Program-made: the position numbers and the translations under genes
The notes under the pieces: generated by a model
What the model was told of the DNA's origin: nothing
Databases searched by the model: none
The model's input: only the letters and a program-made list of their open reading frames with translations
Assembly (NCBI GenBank): GCA_945910005.1
Contig: OX246741.1
Span: 47,517,739 to 47,581,738 of the forward strand
From: Isoperla grammatica
Lineage: Eukaryota; Arthropoda; Insecta; Plecoptera; Perlodidae
Reading direction: 5' to 3'
Length of the DNA: 64,000 bases
Shown: one piece after another, positions 1 to 9,191 of the stretch
Layout: the number at the start of each line of letters is the position of its first letter
How positions within the stretch are numbered: position 1 is the stretch's first letter

Positions 1-484
1 TTCGTCTGTTCGATATCAAAGATACCTTCCTTGTTTGTGATGTGGAATGTAGAGTTGCGTCATCGAATAGCAACCGAAAGTACATCAAGAAAGCAGCAAC
101 ACAGTTGCAATTCATTGCGAGCACTGATTGTGTTACCTTTAAACGCCACATGGTCACCCCGCCACGCTTATGTTCAACAAAACATCCAGCTGATGCTAAA
201 CCAGCCAGGTGTTCCCGTCTCTTTGGCGCAATCCATACACGATGAGCTTATTTAAATACCGCATTCTGATACAAGACCCCCATTTTACTAAATAAGATAA
301 GTCCTTTTAAGGGTGTAATCGTTTCAGAATAACAGAGAAGACATTTTTGAAGGAAGATTATACCTGAAACTGATGTTTTTTTAAGGATTTACAATTTAGC
401 AAATCACGTGAAGGTGCAGGTGTTACTTTAGGTAAACTATCATGAAACATGTTATTAAATCTATTTCTAGGCAAATAAAATTGT
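1..484. other. Unassigned A+T-rich DNA
   Basis: No gene, repeat family or RNA was recognised here. A 74-codon open frame at positions 31-255 has no recognisable domain and no clear splice sites, so it is not called as a gene. Confidence 0.5.
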
Positions 485-671
485 CTACGAGCATAGATAA
501 ACACTATTTTTGGTCACGATATTGTCAAAAGGTAAGGAATTCAGTACATTGTGGTGCAACAACAGAACCAGTGCTACGAGCATAAATAAACTCTATTTTT
601 GGTCACGAATTATTGTCAAAAGGTAAGGAATTCAGTACCGGTACATTGTTGTGCAACAAACATACCAGTGC
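485..671. repeat. Two-copy tandem duplication, about 89 bp
   Basis: Two adjacent copies begin with CTACGAGCAT at 485 and 574. Both continue through a stretch reading TTTTTGGTCACGA, then AAGGTAAGGAATTCAGTAC and a GTGCAACAA block. The second copy has small insertions, including an extra CGGTAC. The few differences suggest a fairly recent local duplication. No coding role is apparent. Confidence 0.85.
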
Positions 672-1650
672 AAGAACACGAAACACTGCATAAATAAGGT
701 GTTGTAAAGTCGCTGTGAACTTAGTGGATTTCCGCCAACAGAATAGCTTGTTAATATTCACATCACCCGGCTGTCCACCTTTGAAAGGTATTTATCTTTA
801 TCAGTATATGATTGATGCTTCATACTTCTTATTCGTCGTCAAGAATGTCGCGGTACGAACAGTGGGTATTAAACAAACGGAAAACGAGAGCAAAATTAAT
901 GTTTTTAATTAAATACGATGCGTTGCATAATAAATGTACAAATATATTGATGTATCGAAAGTCAAGCTTGAACCTAGACACAAAATGATGGTTTACATTA
1001 TTTTAATGATTGAGTTGTAATGCCCAGACAGAACTTTGCTTAAAACTGTTCTGTTATGAAGAACATATTATAGACACTGCTTTCTGAAGACGTAGACTTC
1101 TATAATCTGCATAAAGTACTCGAAAAATTCTCATGTTATCTTAATCTAAAGCCATTATACATATAAATGGGCGAAGGTGAAAAATATAATAAAAAAAATC
1201 TGCACATCTGTAAAAAGAGCGAAAACGCGCGCAAGTGGTTATAGAGGAAAAGAAAAAGAAGTTATCCTTCCATCACATTACCCGGGGTATATAACGATGC
1301 TCACAAAGGATCATGAGTCGGGGAAATTTCGGTTGTTTTCTTGTCCTTGGCCGTACAAGAAAGGAAGAGTGATTTTAAAACCAAGATTCCATCAGAGTGT
1401 GATCTTCATTGGAGATGCGTAGCGAGTCAATGACAGCTGTTCGGGTATATAATACAATAACCGTCACCTCTAGTCGCGCACTGGACCGAGTAATGATGGA
1501 GTAGCTACGCTTGTGGTTGATGCCGCTACAAAATAGCACCGGAAAACTTCGGGCAAAACAAAACTATGGTCTCGTAAATAATGTGCGTATACGTTATTTA
1601 AATCTGATGAGCTTTGAGTTGCAAGTATTGGGGCCCAAGTCCCGAAACCT
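672..1650. other. Unassigned A+T-rich DNA
   Basis: Nothing firm was found. An open frame at 1177-1422 (81 codons, beginning with GTG rather than ATG) is basic and lysine-rich but matches no family I know and lacks a convincing splice acceptor. I do not call it a gene. Confidence 0.4.
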
Positions 1651-1923
1651 GTCATATCTCAATAACGCCACACAATATCAAAACAGTGACACCTACGCAC
1701 ATTGTGGATTCGCGAGAGCTCAATACCAAATGAAAAAGATTTCGTAGATTGAAGTAATTATAGTTGTAATTTCTAATTAACTTGAACATTAGTTAAATTA
1801 CAAATAATAATGATAATAACTGCAAACTAATAAATCTTTTTCATGCGGTATTGAGCTCTCACGAATCCACAATGTGCGTAGGTGTCACTGTTTTGATATT
1901 GTCTGGCGTTATTGAGATATGAC
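1651..1923. mobile_element. Foldback (long inverted-repeat) element
   Basis: The left arm 1651-1742 and right arm 1832-1923 are reverse complements over 92 bp with about five mismatches. They are separated by an 89-bp A+T-rich spacer at 1743-1831. The arms begin GTCATATCTCAATAACGCCA and end near GAAAAAGATTT. Long, nearly identical inverted arms are typical of foldback or MITE-type elements. No target-site duplication is visible at the present borders, so the superfamily is unknown. An inverted duplication made by the host is the alternative. Confidence 0.75.
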
Positions 1924-4195
1924 GTAAATACGTTAATTTCGCGGGTTTTAATATTGGCTAGTAGTCCTTCCTCTGAACCTTTTGATAATCCCAAAACAGT
2001 TGCTTCTCATAAGAAGAAAAATTGCGAGGGTAGAGACTTCTCTACGTTTTCATACACACTAAGTACTCAAAGTACTCGATTTTGATTGGTCTATTACTGT
2101 CGGAAGCGACAGAAAAACAATTTTCTGTCACAAAGTCAATACAAAGATTATTAGAACAGTATCTTTTTTTTTACATTATTATTACATTATTATTTATATT
2201 ATTACAAACATATCACTTGGTTCGAACCCCGACACGTCCTGCACGTCAGTTTCAAGACCACTATTCTGGGGTTATTGCCGCCATCAAACCTCAATTCAGA
2301 ATTCTCTTTGCGCAACTCGACATAACTTCGTTTACTCCGCCATTGTCGTGTACTACAAATCATTCGCCAGGTAAAAATGGTTTGGACCGAGGCCAAAACT
2401 GCGCGACCATTCTCGTTTTCGATATTTCTCGATAAAAATATGTGTACATATTTAAATTCAAATCACTAGTCGGTCGTCTCTTTGGCAGAAAGACTCTTTT
2501 CACGATTTATTTACCTATGTAGATAGATATTTGTGTATAATCCAAAGACTTGTATCTACATAACATGTCGTCATGAAGACAGAGACCTTGCATGTCTATT
2601 CGCTAACACAGCCATCGAGGACGATATCTGCAGGAAGCAAGGTCCGTAAATCCTCTAGCGGGGGCTCGTCGAACCGAACCTCCGCCAGGGGATTGTGCAG
2701 AAAGCACTGGGTGATAAGGAAAGCGCATGTCTACATACACATACACACAGAACAGGATGTTCCCTCTTAGTTGTAGCAACTGACAACAACTATGCAAACC
2801 GAGAGACCCACGCGATACCACACGAAAAAAAAATTGTGGCCATCAATGAACAGTTTACTTGTTGCCCACGCTTTTGGTTTCATTGCTGGCGCGTTTTCTA
2901 AATACAGCTACATTGGATAACGTCGGCCTAGATAACACCGAGCTGTTGGTTATTGTGTTGTTGCTTCCTGTCTGAGTTGACATTGCACCGATATATCCAC
3001 CAACACCGATAATCGCTTGACATTGCAACACCTCAAATCTCATATTTACTCAGCTTTATGACTACTAACACCTGTATTTGCAAACGGGCCGAACCTAAGT
3101 TGCAATCAAATCGTGGTGTTTTTCGTTTCTTCGCATTTTGGTAAGGTGGATGGATCAAAGAGTAGAATATTGGCGAATATTCTAGACCAATCAGAACAGC
3201 GAATGCGTTGTCTTGACAACCCTGAATGCGACGTTTCGGTAGCAATACAGAACACAACAGGATATCATTGTACTAGAACACAAAAACACTTGATTTATGC
3301 GTTACAACTTGTTCTTCCATTTGTCTGCATTTTATTTTTGTTTCAAATAAAAACGCATTTACAAATTGCATTCATCTCGTTTACATTAGTGTATGTACAT
3401 AAAAAGAAGGATAAGAGTCTCCATTTCGTTGTTTTTTCTCAATGTTATATTATTACAAGATGAAACTTAACTAACAAAAAATGCACTGAGACTGAGAGCG
3501 ACGAACTTTTTACTGCACATTGACGGGACTACAGTTAGGACAGCCGTGAAATCTCCTCTCGACGAAACGAGTAATCGACTGGATAATTGAATCGACTATC
3601 ACAAGTCACTATACAAATGTTTTACATGTCCGGCTGGATATATTTGGGACTTAATATTCACACGCTTTAAAGTGGTTTCCACACATTTTAATCCTGTCCA
3701 AGAAAGTAATCCTCAATTAATCACTCAGTTAACTATCTAATCGATTGTTTGTATGCACGCATTTATATACATAAATCATGTTAATTGCATCCGCCCTTCG
3801 TTACTGATTTATAACTGAATATACAATTCTACCGCTTTGCATTTGCCGTGATTGACAATAATGGATTTCATTTCACAGATAACTATATGACAATTTGAAA
3901 GCGATAAAACGGCGCCAAATCTCTTCCTCTGCTTCAAGCATGAAGGTTACCAATGTTTCGCAAGCATTTGTACAGTCCCGTTCACGATCATCCGTCCCAT
4001 TAGATAATACACATGGCCGGAAGCAGCGTGATATGATCCATCATGCAATGCGCTGACGTCACGTTAGAGTGGCAGAACCAACAGCCAATAGGAAAACAAT
4101 AACGATCAAATGATATCGTGTCACTCACTTGAGCTAAATAACTCCAATAAAATATGTGATATATATATATGGCACTCTCCTCTGAAACACTAGTT
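1924..4195. other. Unassigned A+T-rich DNA
   Basis: No gene or repeat was recognised. An open frame at 2082-2435 has a hydrophobic stretch from translated A+T-rich DNA. A palindromic GGTTCGAACC at 2219 resembles a Pol III B box but has no partner A box. Frames at 3033-3463 are short and without recognised domains. Confidence 0.4.
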
Positions 4196-4299
4196 ACCGT
4201 TGGTTCGAGCAGATTGGAGGCTTCGAAAGCTTGTGTAACAGCTTCGTTCTTCTCGTCAACTGCTCGGCAGTCCAGGTTAGTGGCGGAACCTATATGACT

Positions 4300-4510
4300 G
4301 GTCAAAGTTACACCGTCCTTTCGGATGGGACGTAAAGCCGATGGTCCCCTTGGTACTTTTCGACAGGAGTAGGCTACGTGACGGTACCCGGTAGGCGTTT
4401 ATAGTCATCCCCTCCTCCCTTCCTCATTATCATTCACCAATCATCACTCATCAGGCTAAAGAGGGCATTGTGCCCAACACTGGCCTTAATTACAATAAAG
4501 TAAAGTAAGT
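4300..4510 (+). mobile_element. SINE-like 3' region
   Basis: The stretch has a block around 4313-4350 reading TTTCGGATGGGACGTAAAGC followed by GATGGTCCC, and ends in an A-rich tail, AATAAAGTAAAGTAAG. Blocks of the type GGATGGGACGT(T)AAA..GGTCCC are a common conserved body or tail in animal SINEs of the V-SINE/Deu type (recalled family knowledge). No clear tRNA head was found upstream in 4197-4300, so the copy is probably 5'-truncated. Family assignment is tentative. Confidence 0.4.
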
Positions 4511-4645
4511 ATTAAGCATTTTAAGAACACCAATAAAAATGCAAATAATTACATGAGATTACACCACATATTGATCGTGTACAGAAGTGCTTCTGCTGCA
4601 ACCATGCTTGCTTCGGTCCTAATGTCACTTCCCCCCATGCCCAGG

Positions 4646-5457
4646 CCCACCTTACCCCATAGGCACACGAGGCCCGGGCCTAGGGCGGCACTTTCCAGGG
4701 GCGGCAAATTTATTGGAAATTTGTATGTTATCAACCAATGAATTGATATTCAAGAAGTCAAAATCGTTAATATTTTACTTGTTTCGAACACAAAATGCCA
4801 TAGCCAATGCAATATCTCAATTTCTCACCTGAGCGTTCACGAAAAATGACTTGTATATTTCTAGGCCCTGTTTATGGTTGACGATGTCTAATTCGGATAA
4901 GAGAGTTGGGTGTAGTGTTTAGAAATGGCAGGTGGAATAATAAGCCGAATGGAGTTTTTGCCTGACCTTTCCTAGAATCTGGCTATTCATTTAGTGTTCT
5001 TTGTAGCAGCATGTGGAGACTTATTAGCCAAAACATGCCTTCGTCTTGAGATACAAAAGCGTTCAGCCCAACAAATTATTTCTGAGTCTGTGCCGCATCA
5101 AACCACAATGCACTATCCCGCAAGTAAATCTGTAAACAAAATGCTTCTTCTGGCGTTTTGAAATCAGTCAAGTTTTCAACTTCGTATGGGAAGGTTCAAT
5201 TTTCTGCACTTTTGTAGTGATTATTCGTGTGCTAAACTGACGTATGCTAAGGTAGCCGTGTGCTATACAATGTAAGTTTTTCTGTAATCTTCATCACGTG
5301 TGTTAATGTGACTTAATAGTATGACAGTGAGTGAAGTGAAGTACAATATGAATTGTGTCACGTTCGTTACTGTAAAGTTCGATTAAGTGGAGCCCAGTAT
5401 AAGAAACGCGCTAAAGGGAAACGAGAGACTAGTCGCCTTATCAATGTTGTCCATTGA
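4646..5457 (+). mobile_element. Decayed hAT-type transposon remnant (5' part)
   Basis: Near 4665-4710 lies a G+C-rich block, GGCCCGGGCCTAGGGCGGCA followed by GGGGCGGCAAATTT. It resembles the ends of hAT elements that encode TTF/ZMYM-like zinc-finger transposases. Downstream, 5371-5457 reads in one frame as KVRLSGAQYKKRAKGKRE and then meets a stop. This resembles the conserved basic SGAQ..RK N-terminus of those transposases. The zinc finger, catalytic DDE region and C-terminal dimerisation region are absent, and no in-frame ATG precedes the fragment. I infer a truncated, inactive copy. Both matches are by recollection, not alignment. Confidence 0.42.
5371..5457 (+). pseudogene. hAT transposase N-terminal fragment
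   Basis: About 28 codons are open: a basic stretch with SGAQYKKRAKGK, ending at TGA at 5455-5457. The fragment is the N-terminal linker region only. Nothing resembling the BED/TTF zinc finger or catalytic core follows. The nearest upstream ATG (5348) is in a different frame, so it cannot be expressed as it stands. Confidence 0.4.
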
Positions 5458-5688
5458 ATGTGAGCTAACAAAAACAATATGCTTTGACACAGTCATTGAA
5501 CTATTTGTCAGAAACAAATCCAGGATGAAACCTTTGTGAGATTGCAGGCTCGGCGATGGAGACTGGTTGAGTGACAAATATATTTAGCATAAATAAATAA
5601 AAATGGGTTCTTATTGCCCATCCCCATCCCCATCATCGTATACAAAGTTTGTAATGGTGTTGTTGTTTTTGTTGCCGTTGAGTTTTGA
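5458..5688. other. Unassigned interval
   Basis: This lies between the hAT remnant and the poly-G tract. It contains short A+T-rich DNA and a GTTGTTGTTTTTGTTGCC low-complexity stretch before the G run. No gene seen. Confidence 0.4.
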
Positions 5689-5711
5689 GGGGGGGGGGGG
5701 GGGGGGGGGGG
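5689..5711. repeat. Poly-G tract, 23 bp
   Basis: This is an uninterrupted run of 23 G, among the longest homopolymers in the window. It produces artefactual poly-Gly and poly-Pro frames on either strand. It could form a G-quadruplex. Exact length should be treated cautiously because sequencing through such runs is error-prone. Confidence 0.9.
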
Positions 5712-5853
5712 CGGCATTTGTATTCGGGCCTATTTGCAAAAGACATGTTACCCGGCCCTGCGCCATGCCCACGACTTACAGTGCAACACGACATGACCAG
5801 CATGAGGGCATTACACTCAACATTTATGCATAAATAAACATATTATCTGCACA

Positions 5854-6085
5854 CAAGAGTTCCTCAACCATAAGCGTGGTATGATAAGCTAAGACATACG
5901 AGACAATTTATTGTGAAGTCTTCCTAAAAAAGAATTTGCCCGTAAACTCATTTAGAACCAATGTATATCCGTACAAGAGTTCTTTAACCATAAGCGTGGC
6001 GAGGGTTATGTATGATAAGCTAAGACATACGAGACAATTTAATTTATTGTTAAAACTTCCTAAAAAAAAGAATTTGCCCATGAAA
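5854..6085. repeat. Two-copy tandem duplication, about 120 bp
   Basis: The copies start at 5854 and 5974 with CAAGAGTTC(C/T)T(C/T)AACCATAAGC. Both contain TATGATAAGCTAAGACATAC, GAGACAATTTA and a CTTCCTAAAAAA..GAATTTGCCC ending. Copy 2 has small insertions (GAGGGTTATG and an extra AATTT). No gene is associated. Confidence 0.85.
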
Positions 6086-6176
6086 GAACCAACGTCGATG
6101 CACTCAGTGGATTTGTTCACGGCCGAGTGCGTACACTGTCTCAACTAACTACCGGCAAGGAAGTCTAGTAATCACC

Positions 6177-6236
6177 GTGCGTAGATAATACCCGCATCTA
6201 CGCACAATGCGTGCGTGTGTGTCCGGACACCCTCGC
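6177..6236. repeat. Two adjacent short hairpins
   Basis: GTGCGTAGAT (6177-6186) pairs perfectly with ATCTACGCAC (6196-6205) across a 9-nt loop. Immediately downstream, CGTGCG and CGCACG flank the palindrome GTGTCCGGACAC, making a second stem. Function is unknown; the region is locally CpG-rich compared with its surroundings. Confidence 0.55.
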
Positions 6237-6699
6237 ACGGTGGGGACGCGAAGCTCAGACCGGACACGGACGGGTGGAGTAGAAGACTACCAAACCGGTC
6301 AGCTCATGACGTCACGCACTTCAACCCCGAAGACGTTGGTTGGACACGAACGAACAGACCGCAAACACGACATTAAATTCAATTGTGTGGGTTGGCAAAA
6401 AAATAATTATTAAACGGAACCGGAAATATGGCAACATTGCTTCAACAATAACGTGCATAAATTAGTAGGATACACATAAACACCTACCCGCTCGGTAAAA
6501 AAATATCTTTTTGGTATACTGGGGACATTAAAAAACTTATCTGTAACCACTATCACAAGTACGCACAGTTCACACCAATGCGGGTAGCGTTATTTGACGA
6601 ACTAACATAAAGTAAAATACTTATCACCAAATCAGGCATAGAACATAGAGACTTGATTATTGTAATGGTGTTAGTGATAATAATAATAATTTTTGTAGG

Positions 6700-6949
6700 A
6701 ATAACCGTTATAGGATGCACACCAAATTTACCTGATGTGCCCATCTTCAGGTGACTAACTAGGTTATTAGGGTGTTTGGATAGTTGGGAAGGATTTTCCG
6801 AGGGCTGATAGTATGACTCAGTTCCAGCATTCGCTTTTACGACTGAGGAAAACCTCGGAAAAAACCTTCAGTCAGAACTGCCGGTGGCCGGAATCGAACC
6901 GGCGACCTCCCGAATTAGAGTCTCGCATCTTACCGCTGAGCCACCTCTA
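6700..6949 (-). mobile_element. tRNA-derived SINE, family 1
   Basis: Read on the minus strand, 6949-6881 is a tRNA-like head. It has a perfect A-box match, TGGCTCAGCGG, and a perfect B-box match, GGTTCGATTCC (complement of 6890-6900). The T stem pairs exactly (GCCGG/CCGGC). The acceptor ends do not pair and the anticodon stem is poor, so it is a SINE head rather than a functional tRNA. The aligned anticodon loop CTCTAAT would give CTA. The body that follows (towards 6700) includes CCGAGGTTTTCCTCAGTCG. Its outer end is not defined. Pol III would drive transcription in active relatives. Confidence 0.72.
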
Positions 6950-6954
6950 TCGGT

Positions 6955-7112
6955 GTTAGTGATAGTAATATTTAGACTTTATGTATCATCTTTGGGCAAC
7001 AACTCTTATCGAGACGATGCCAGATATCACAAAATGAAAATACATCACATAACATCCAGACCCAAGCCAAGATTCGAACTAGGGACACAGGAAATGCGGT
7101 TTAATACACACC
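6955..7112 (-). mobile_element. tRNA-derived SINE, family 2 (copy 1)
   Basis: The minus strand contains AGTTCGAATCT (near 7071-7081), a decayed B box. It is followed by CTTGGCTTGGG and a body that includes CATCGTCTC. The same order (AAGCCAAGAT.CGAACTAGG, ACATCA or ACATCC, GAGACGATG) recurs at 53.2 kb, which defines a shared repeat family. This copy lies directly beside the family-1 SINE. Confidence 0.6.
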
Positions 7113-7139
7113 TACACATTAGAATGAAATGAAACCACA

Positions 7140-8755
7140 ATCCCATCCATAGACCATACTATAGGCCATGAAGTTATTTCGACGTACACTTATTTCCCTT
7201 ACGGTTGTGTTCGTCACTTACTATTACATGAGAGCAATTATTTACTCACACCTACAACTCGAGAGATTCATATAAGACAATGGACGTGTTTTTATTCTGG
7301 GAAGGTGGACGGAAATGACCATCTTATAAACGTACTCTAGTATTTCTTACCCTTCAGTTGTCGGCGGAATGTGGGCAAGACTGCGCTGAGAATGATAATT
7401 TCCAAGAAACGAAGAATGCAAAATCGTAAGTTGACAAAAAGCGAAGCGAAGGATACGGTGGATTGGGAACGTTTTGGAATTGTCGAGTGCTGCAGCGCTG
7501 CGGCAGACGATGGAATGAGAGGATTGAGGTCCGTCCGCGCAAGAAGTGCGGCCGCAAGAACTGGGAGCAATGCAGCGAGTCGTTTCGTTTTTCTTTTAAT
7601 CGTTCCGCGACCGAACGTTCGCTGACGTCGCGACCAACTAGGACTTTCACAGTCCTTAATAAACAAACTATGGCTGCAAGTTTTTTTTTTAAATCACAAA
7701 TTGGTTTTCTTGGTCAAAATGCATCCATTATTGCTTGCTTAGGAAACCGTTACAATAAACCTCAATTTTTTAAAAACATATAAGTCATTATTTGCTTCCG
7801 CTTTGTACACCCAAGACTCGTGATAGAGTAATTAAAACATAACGTTCATAATACGCCACTTTTCCGAAAACTAGTTTGTTTTTACAACAAACCAAAACGA
7901 CTAAATTACCACATTGTACGGATATTCTTCCTGAAACAACTAAGTTCAACCTAGAACGAGACCACTTTCGTCAATAATCAACATTCCTCTAAAAATATAA
8001 ACATTTCAACACAAGCATTTTTTAAATCAAGTTTTCATATACGCAAGTGATATAATTCATAAGTAACCGTTCATCAACTACAATTAACAAATTGTGTCTC
8101 ATTTTTTTATTAAGAAAAAGAATTTAGTGAATTAATTTTCAAATATATGCGATGATGAAAAAATGTGTACCATTATCAGTGAAAATTCATGTGAGAGTTG
8201 ACTGACGGGGTTGCGTGTTGCAGTTAGTAATTGGGTACTTGTGATTAAAAGCATTCCACGGCGATGGGATGTCTACGAGGCTCGCTCCCACGAAAGCTAA
8301 TTCATTCATTACCAACTACAAGAAGAGAGAATTCATATCGAGTGACGTCGGTGTTTGAGAGATGATAAACTGGTCTACAGCTTTCTATGTTGTTACGTGT
8401 AACAGTTGGTTGTTACAGTCTGCGGATCTAATCTCCTCACAGTTGTTGAGACTTGAGAGAATCACATGATCTCACAAATATAAGGTTATATTGATGAACA
8501 CGCGAGAAAAGCAGATGTCCGCACAAAAACATTTAATCATCTGTATTGGGGGCGAAATATTATTCAAATCAAGCCGATATAATGGTTGACGGCTACTTGG
8601 GAAGGGACCTTTAGTTGGATCAATCACAAAAACTTGTTAATTCGTTCAGTGATCGCATGGAAGGGTGGTCATTTGATCATTTCCATATAAAAAACACAAG
8701 AAGGATATTTGTCGGAAAAGTCAAGTCGTTATTCTTTCAGACGAGAAGTGAGCCG
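7140..8755. other. Unassigned DNA with a CpG-rich patch
   Basis: The part around 7450-7640 is distinctly richer in G+C and CpG than its surroundings, and ends near a CRE-like TGACGTCG (7623). Open frames there (84-109 codons on both strands) overlap each other and have no recognised domain. The patch could be a promoter-proximal or exonic island, but no splice or start signal settles this. The remainder is A+T-rich with nothing recognised. Confidence 0.35.
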
Positions 8756-9183
8756 TAGAGATGGGCAAAAAATATCGATATTTCGATATATCGATACAAT
8801 CTACCCGATATATCGATATTTTGTATCGATATTCTGTCTGTGATATATCGCTTGTATCGATACATTGTGAGTCGATATATCAAGGAAGAGAGCCGCCCAG
8901 TCATGCCGTGCAAACTGCAATTAGTTCTACTTTTAACTCTAGGTAGCACCACAATGTTGCTTGTTGTCAATGATTTTCGACATCTATTTGCTTGTTCTCT
9001 TCTGCTACCGGCTACTAGATGGGCAAAACATATCGATATTTCGATATATCGATACAATGTACCCGATATATCGATATTTTATATCGATACAGTGAAGTCG
9101 ATATTTTGATAACGATATATCGCCCACCTCGATATATCGATATAACGATATATCGATACATCCATAAAAAATGCCCATCTCTA
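8756..9183. mobile_element. Non-autonomous hAT element (MITE), 428 bp
   Basis: The element begins TAGAGATGGGCA and ends TGCCCATCTCTA, a perfect 12-bp terminal inverted repeat. It is flanked on both sides by the identical 8-bp sequence GTGAGCCG (8748-8755 and 9184-9191). An exact 8-bp target duplication and a TAGAGATGGGC-type end are hallmarks of hAT superfamily insertions. The interior has no transposase. It is built from the octamer TATCGATA, present about eleven times in two blocks (8768-8886 and 9021-9163) around a unique 130-bp core. A second left-end-like copy starts at 9016. It would need a transposase supplied in trans. Confidence 0.9.
9016..9090. repeat. Internal duplicate of the hAT left end
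   Basis: CTAGATGGGCAAAACATATC followed by the same TATCGATA spacing repeats the first 75-80 bp of the surrounding element (8756-8835) 258 bp further on. This is either a nested insertion of a related copy that lost its own duplication, or an internal rearrangement. Confidence 0.7.
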
Positions 9184-9191
9184 GTGAGCCG

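Noticed and set aside
2211..2240. Pol III B box GGTTCGAACCC
   Set aside because: One mismatch to consensus, no A box at suitable distance, and the word is itself a palindrome likely to occur by chance.
5603..5833. Frame with poly-Gly
   Set aside because: Translation of the 23-G run.
6219..6230. GTGTCCGGACAC as an operator-like site
   Set aside because: Short palindrome without context. Kept only as part of the hairpin pair.
6884..7132. 82-codon frame beginning MAGIEPATSR
   Set aside because: A familiar artefact from translating tRNA-derived SINE heads; it coincides with the SINE.
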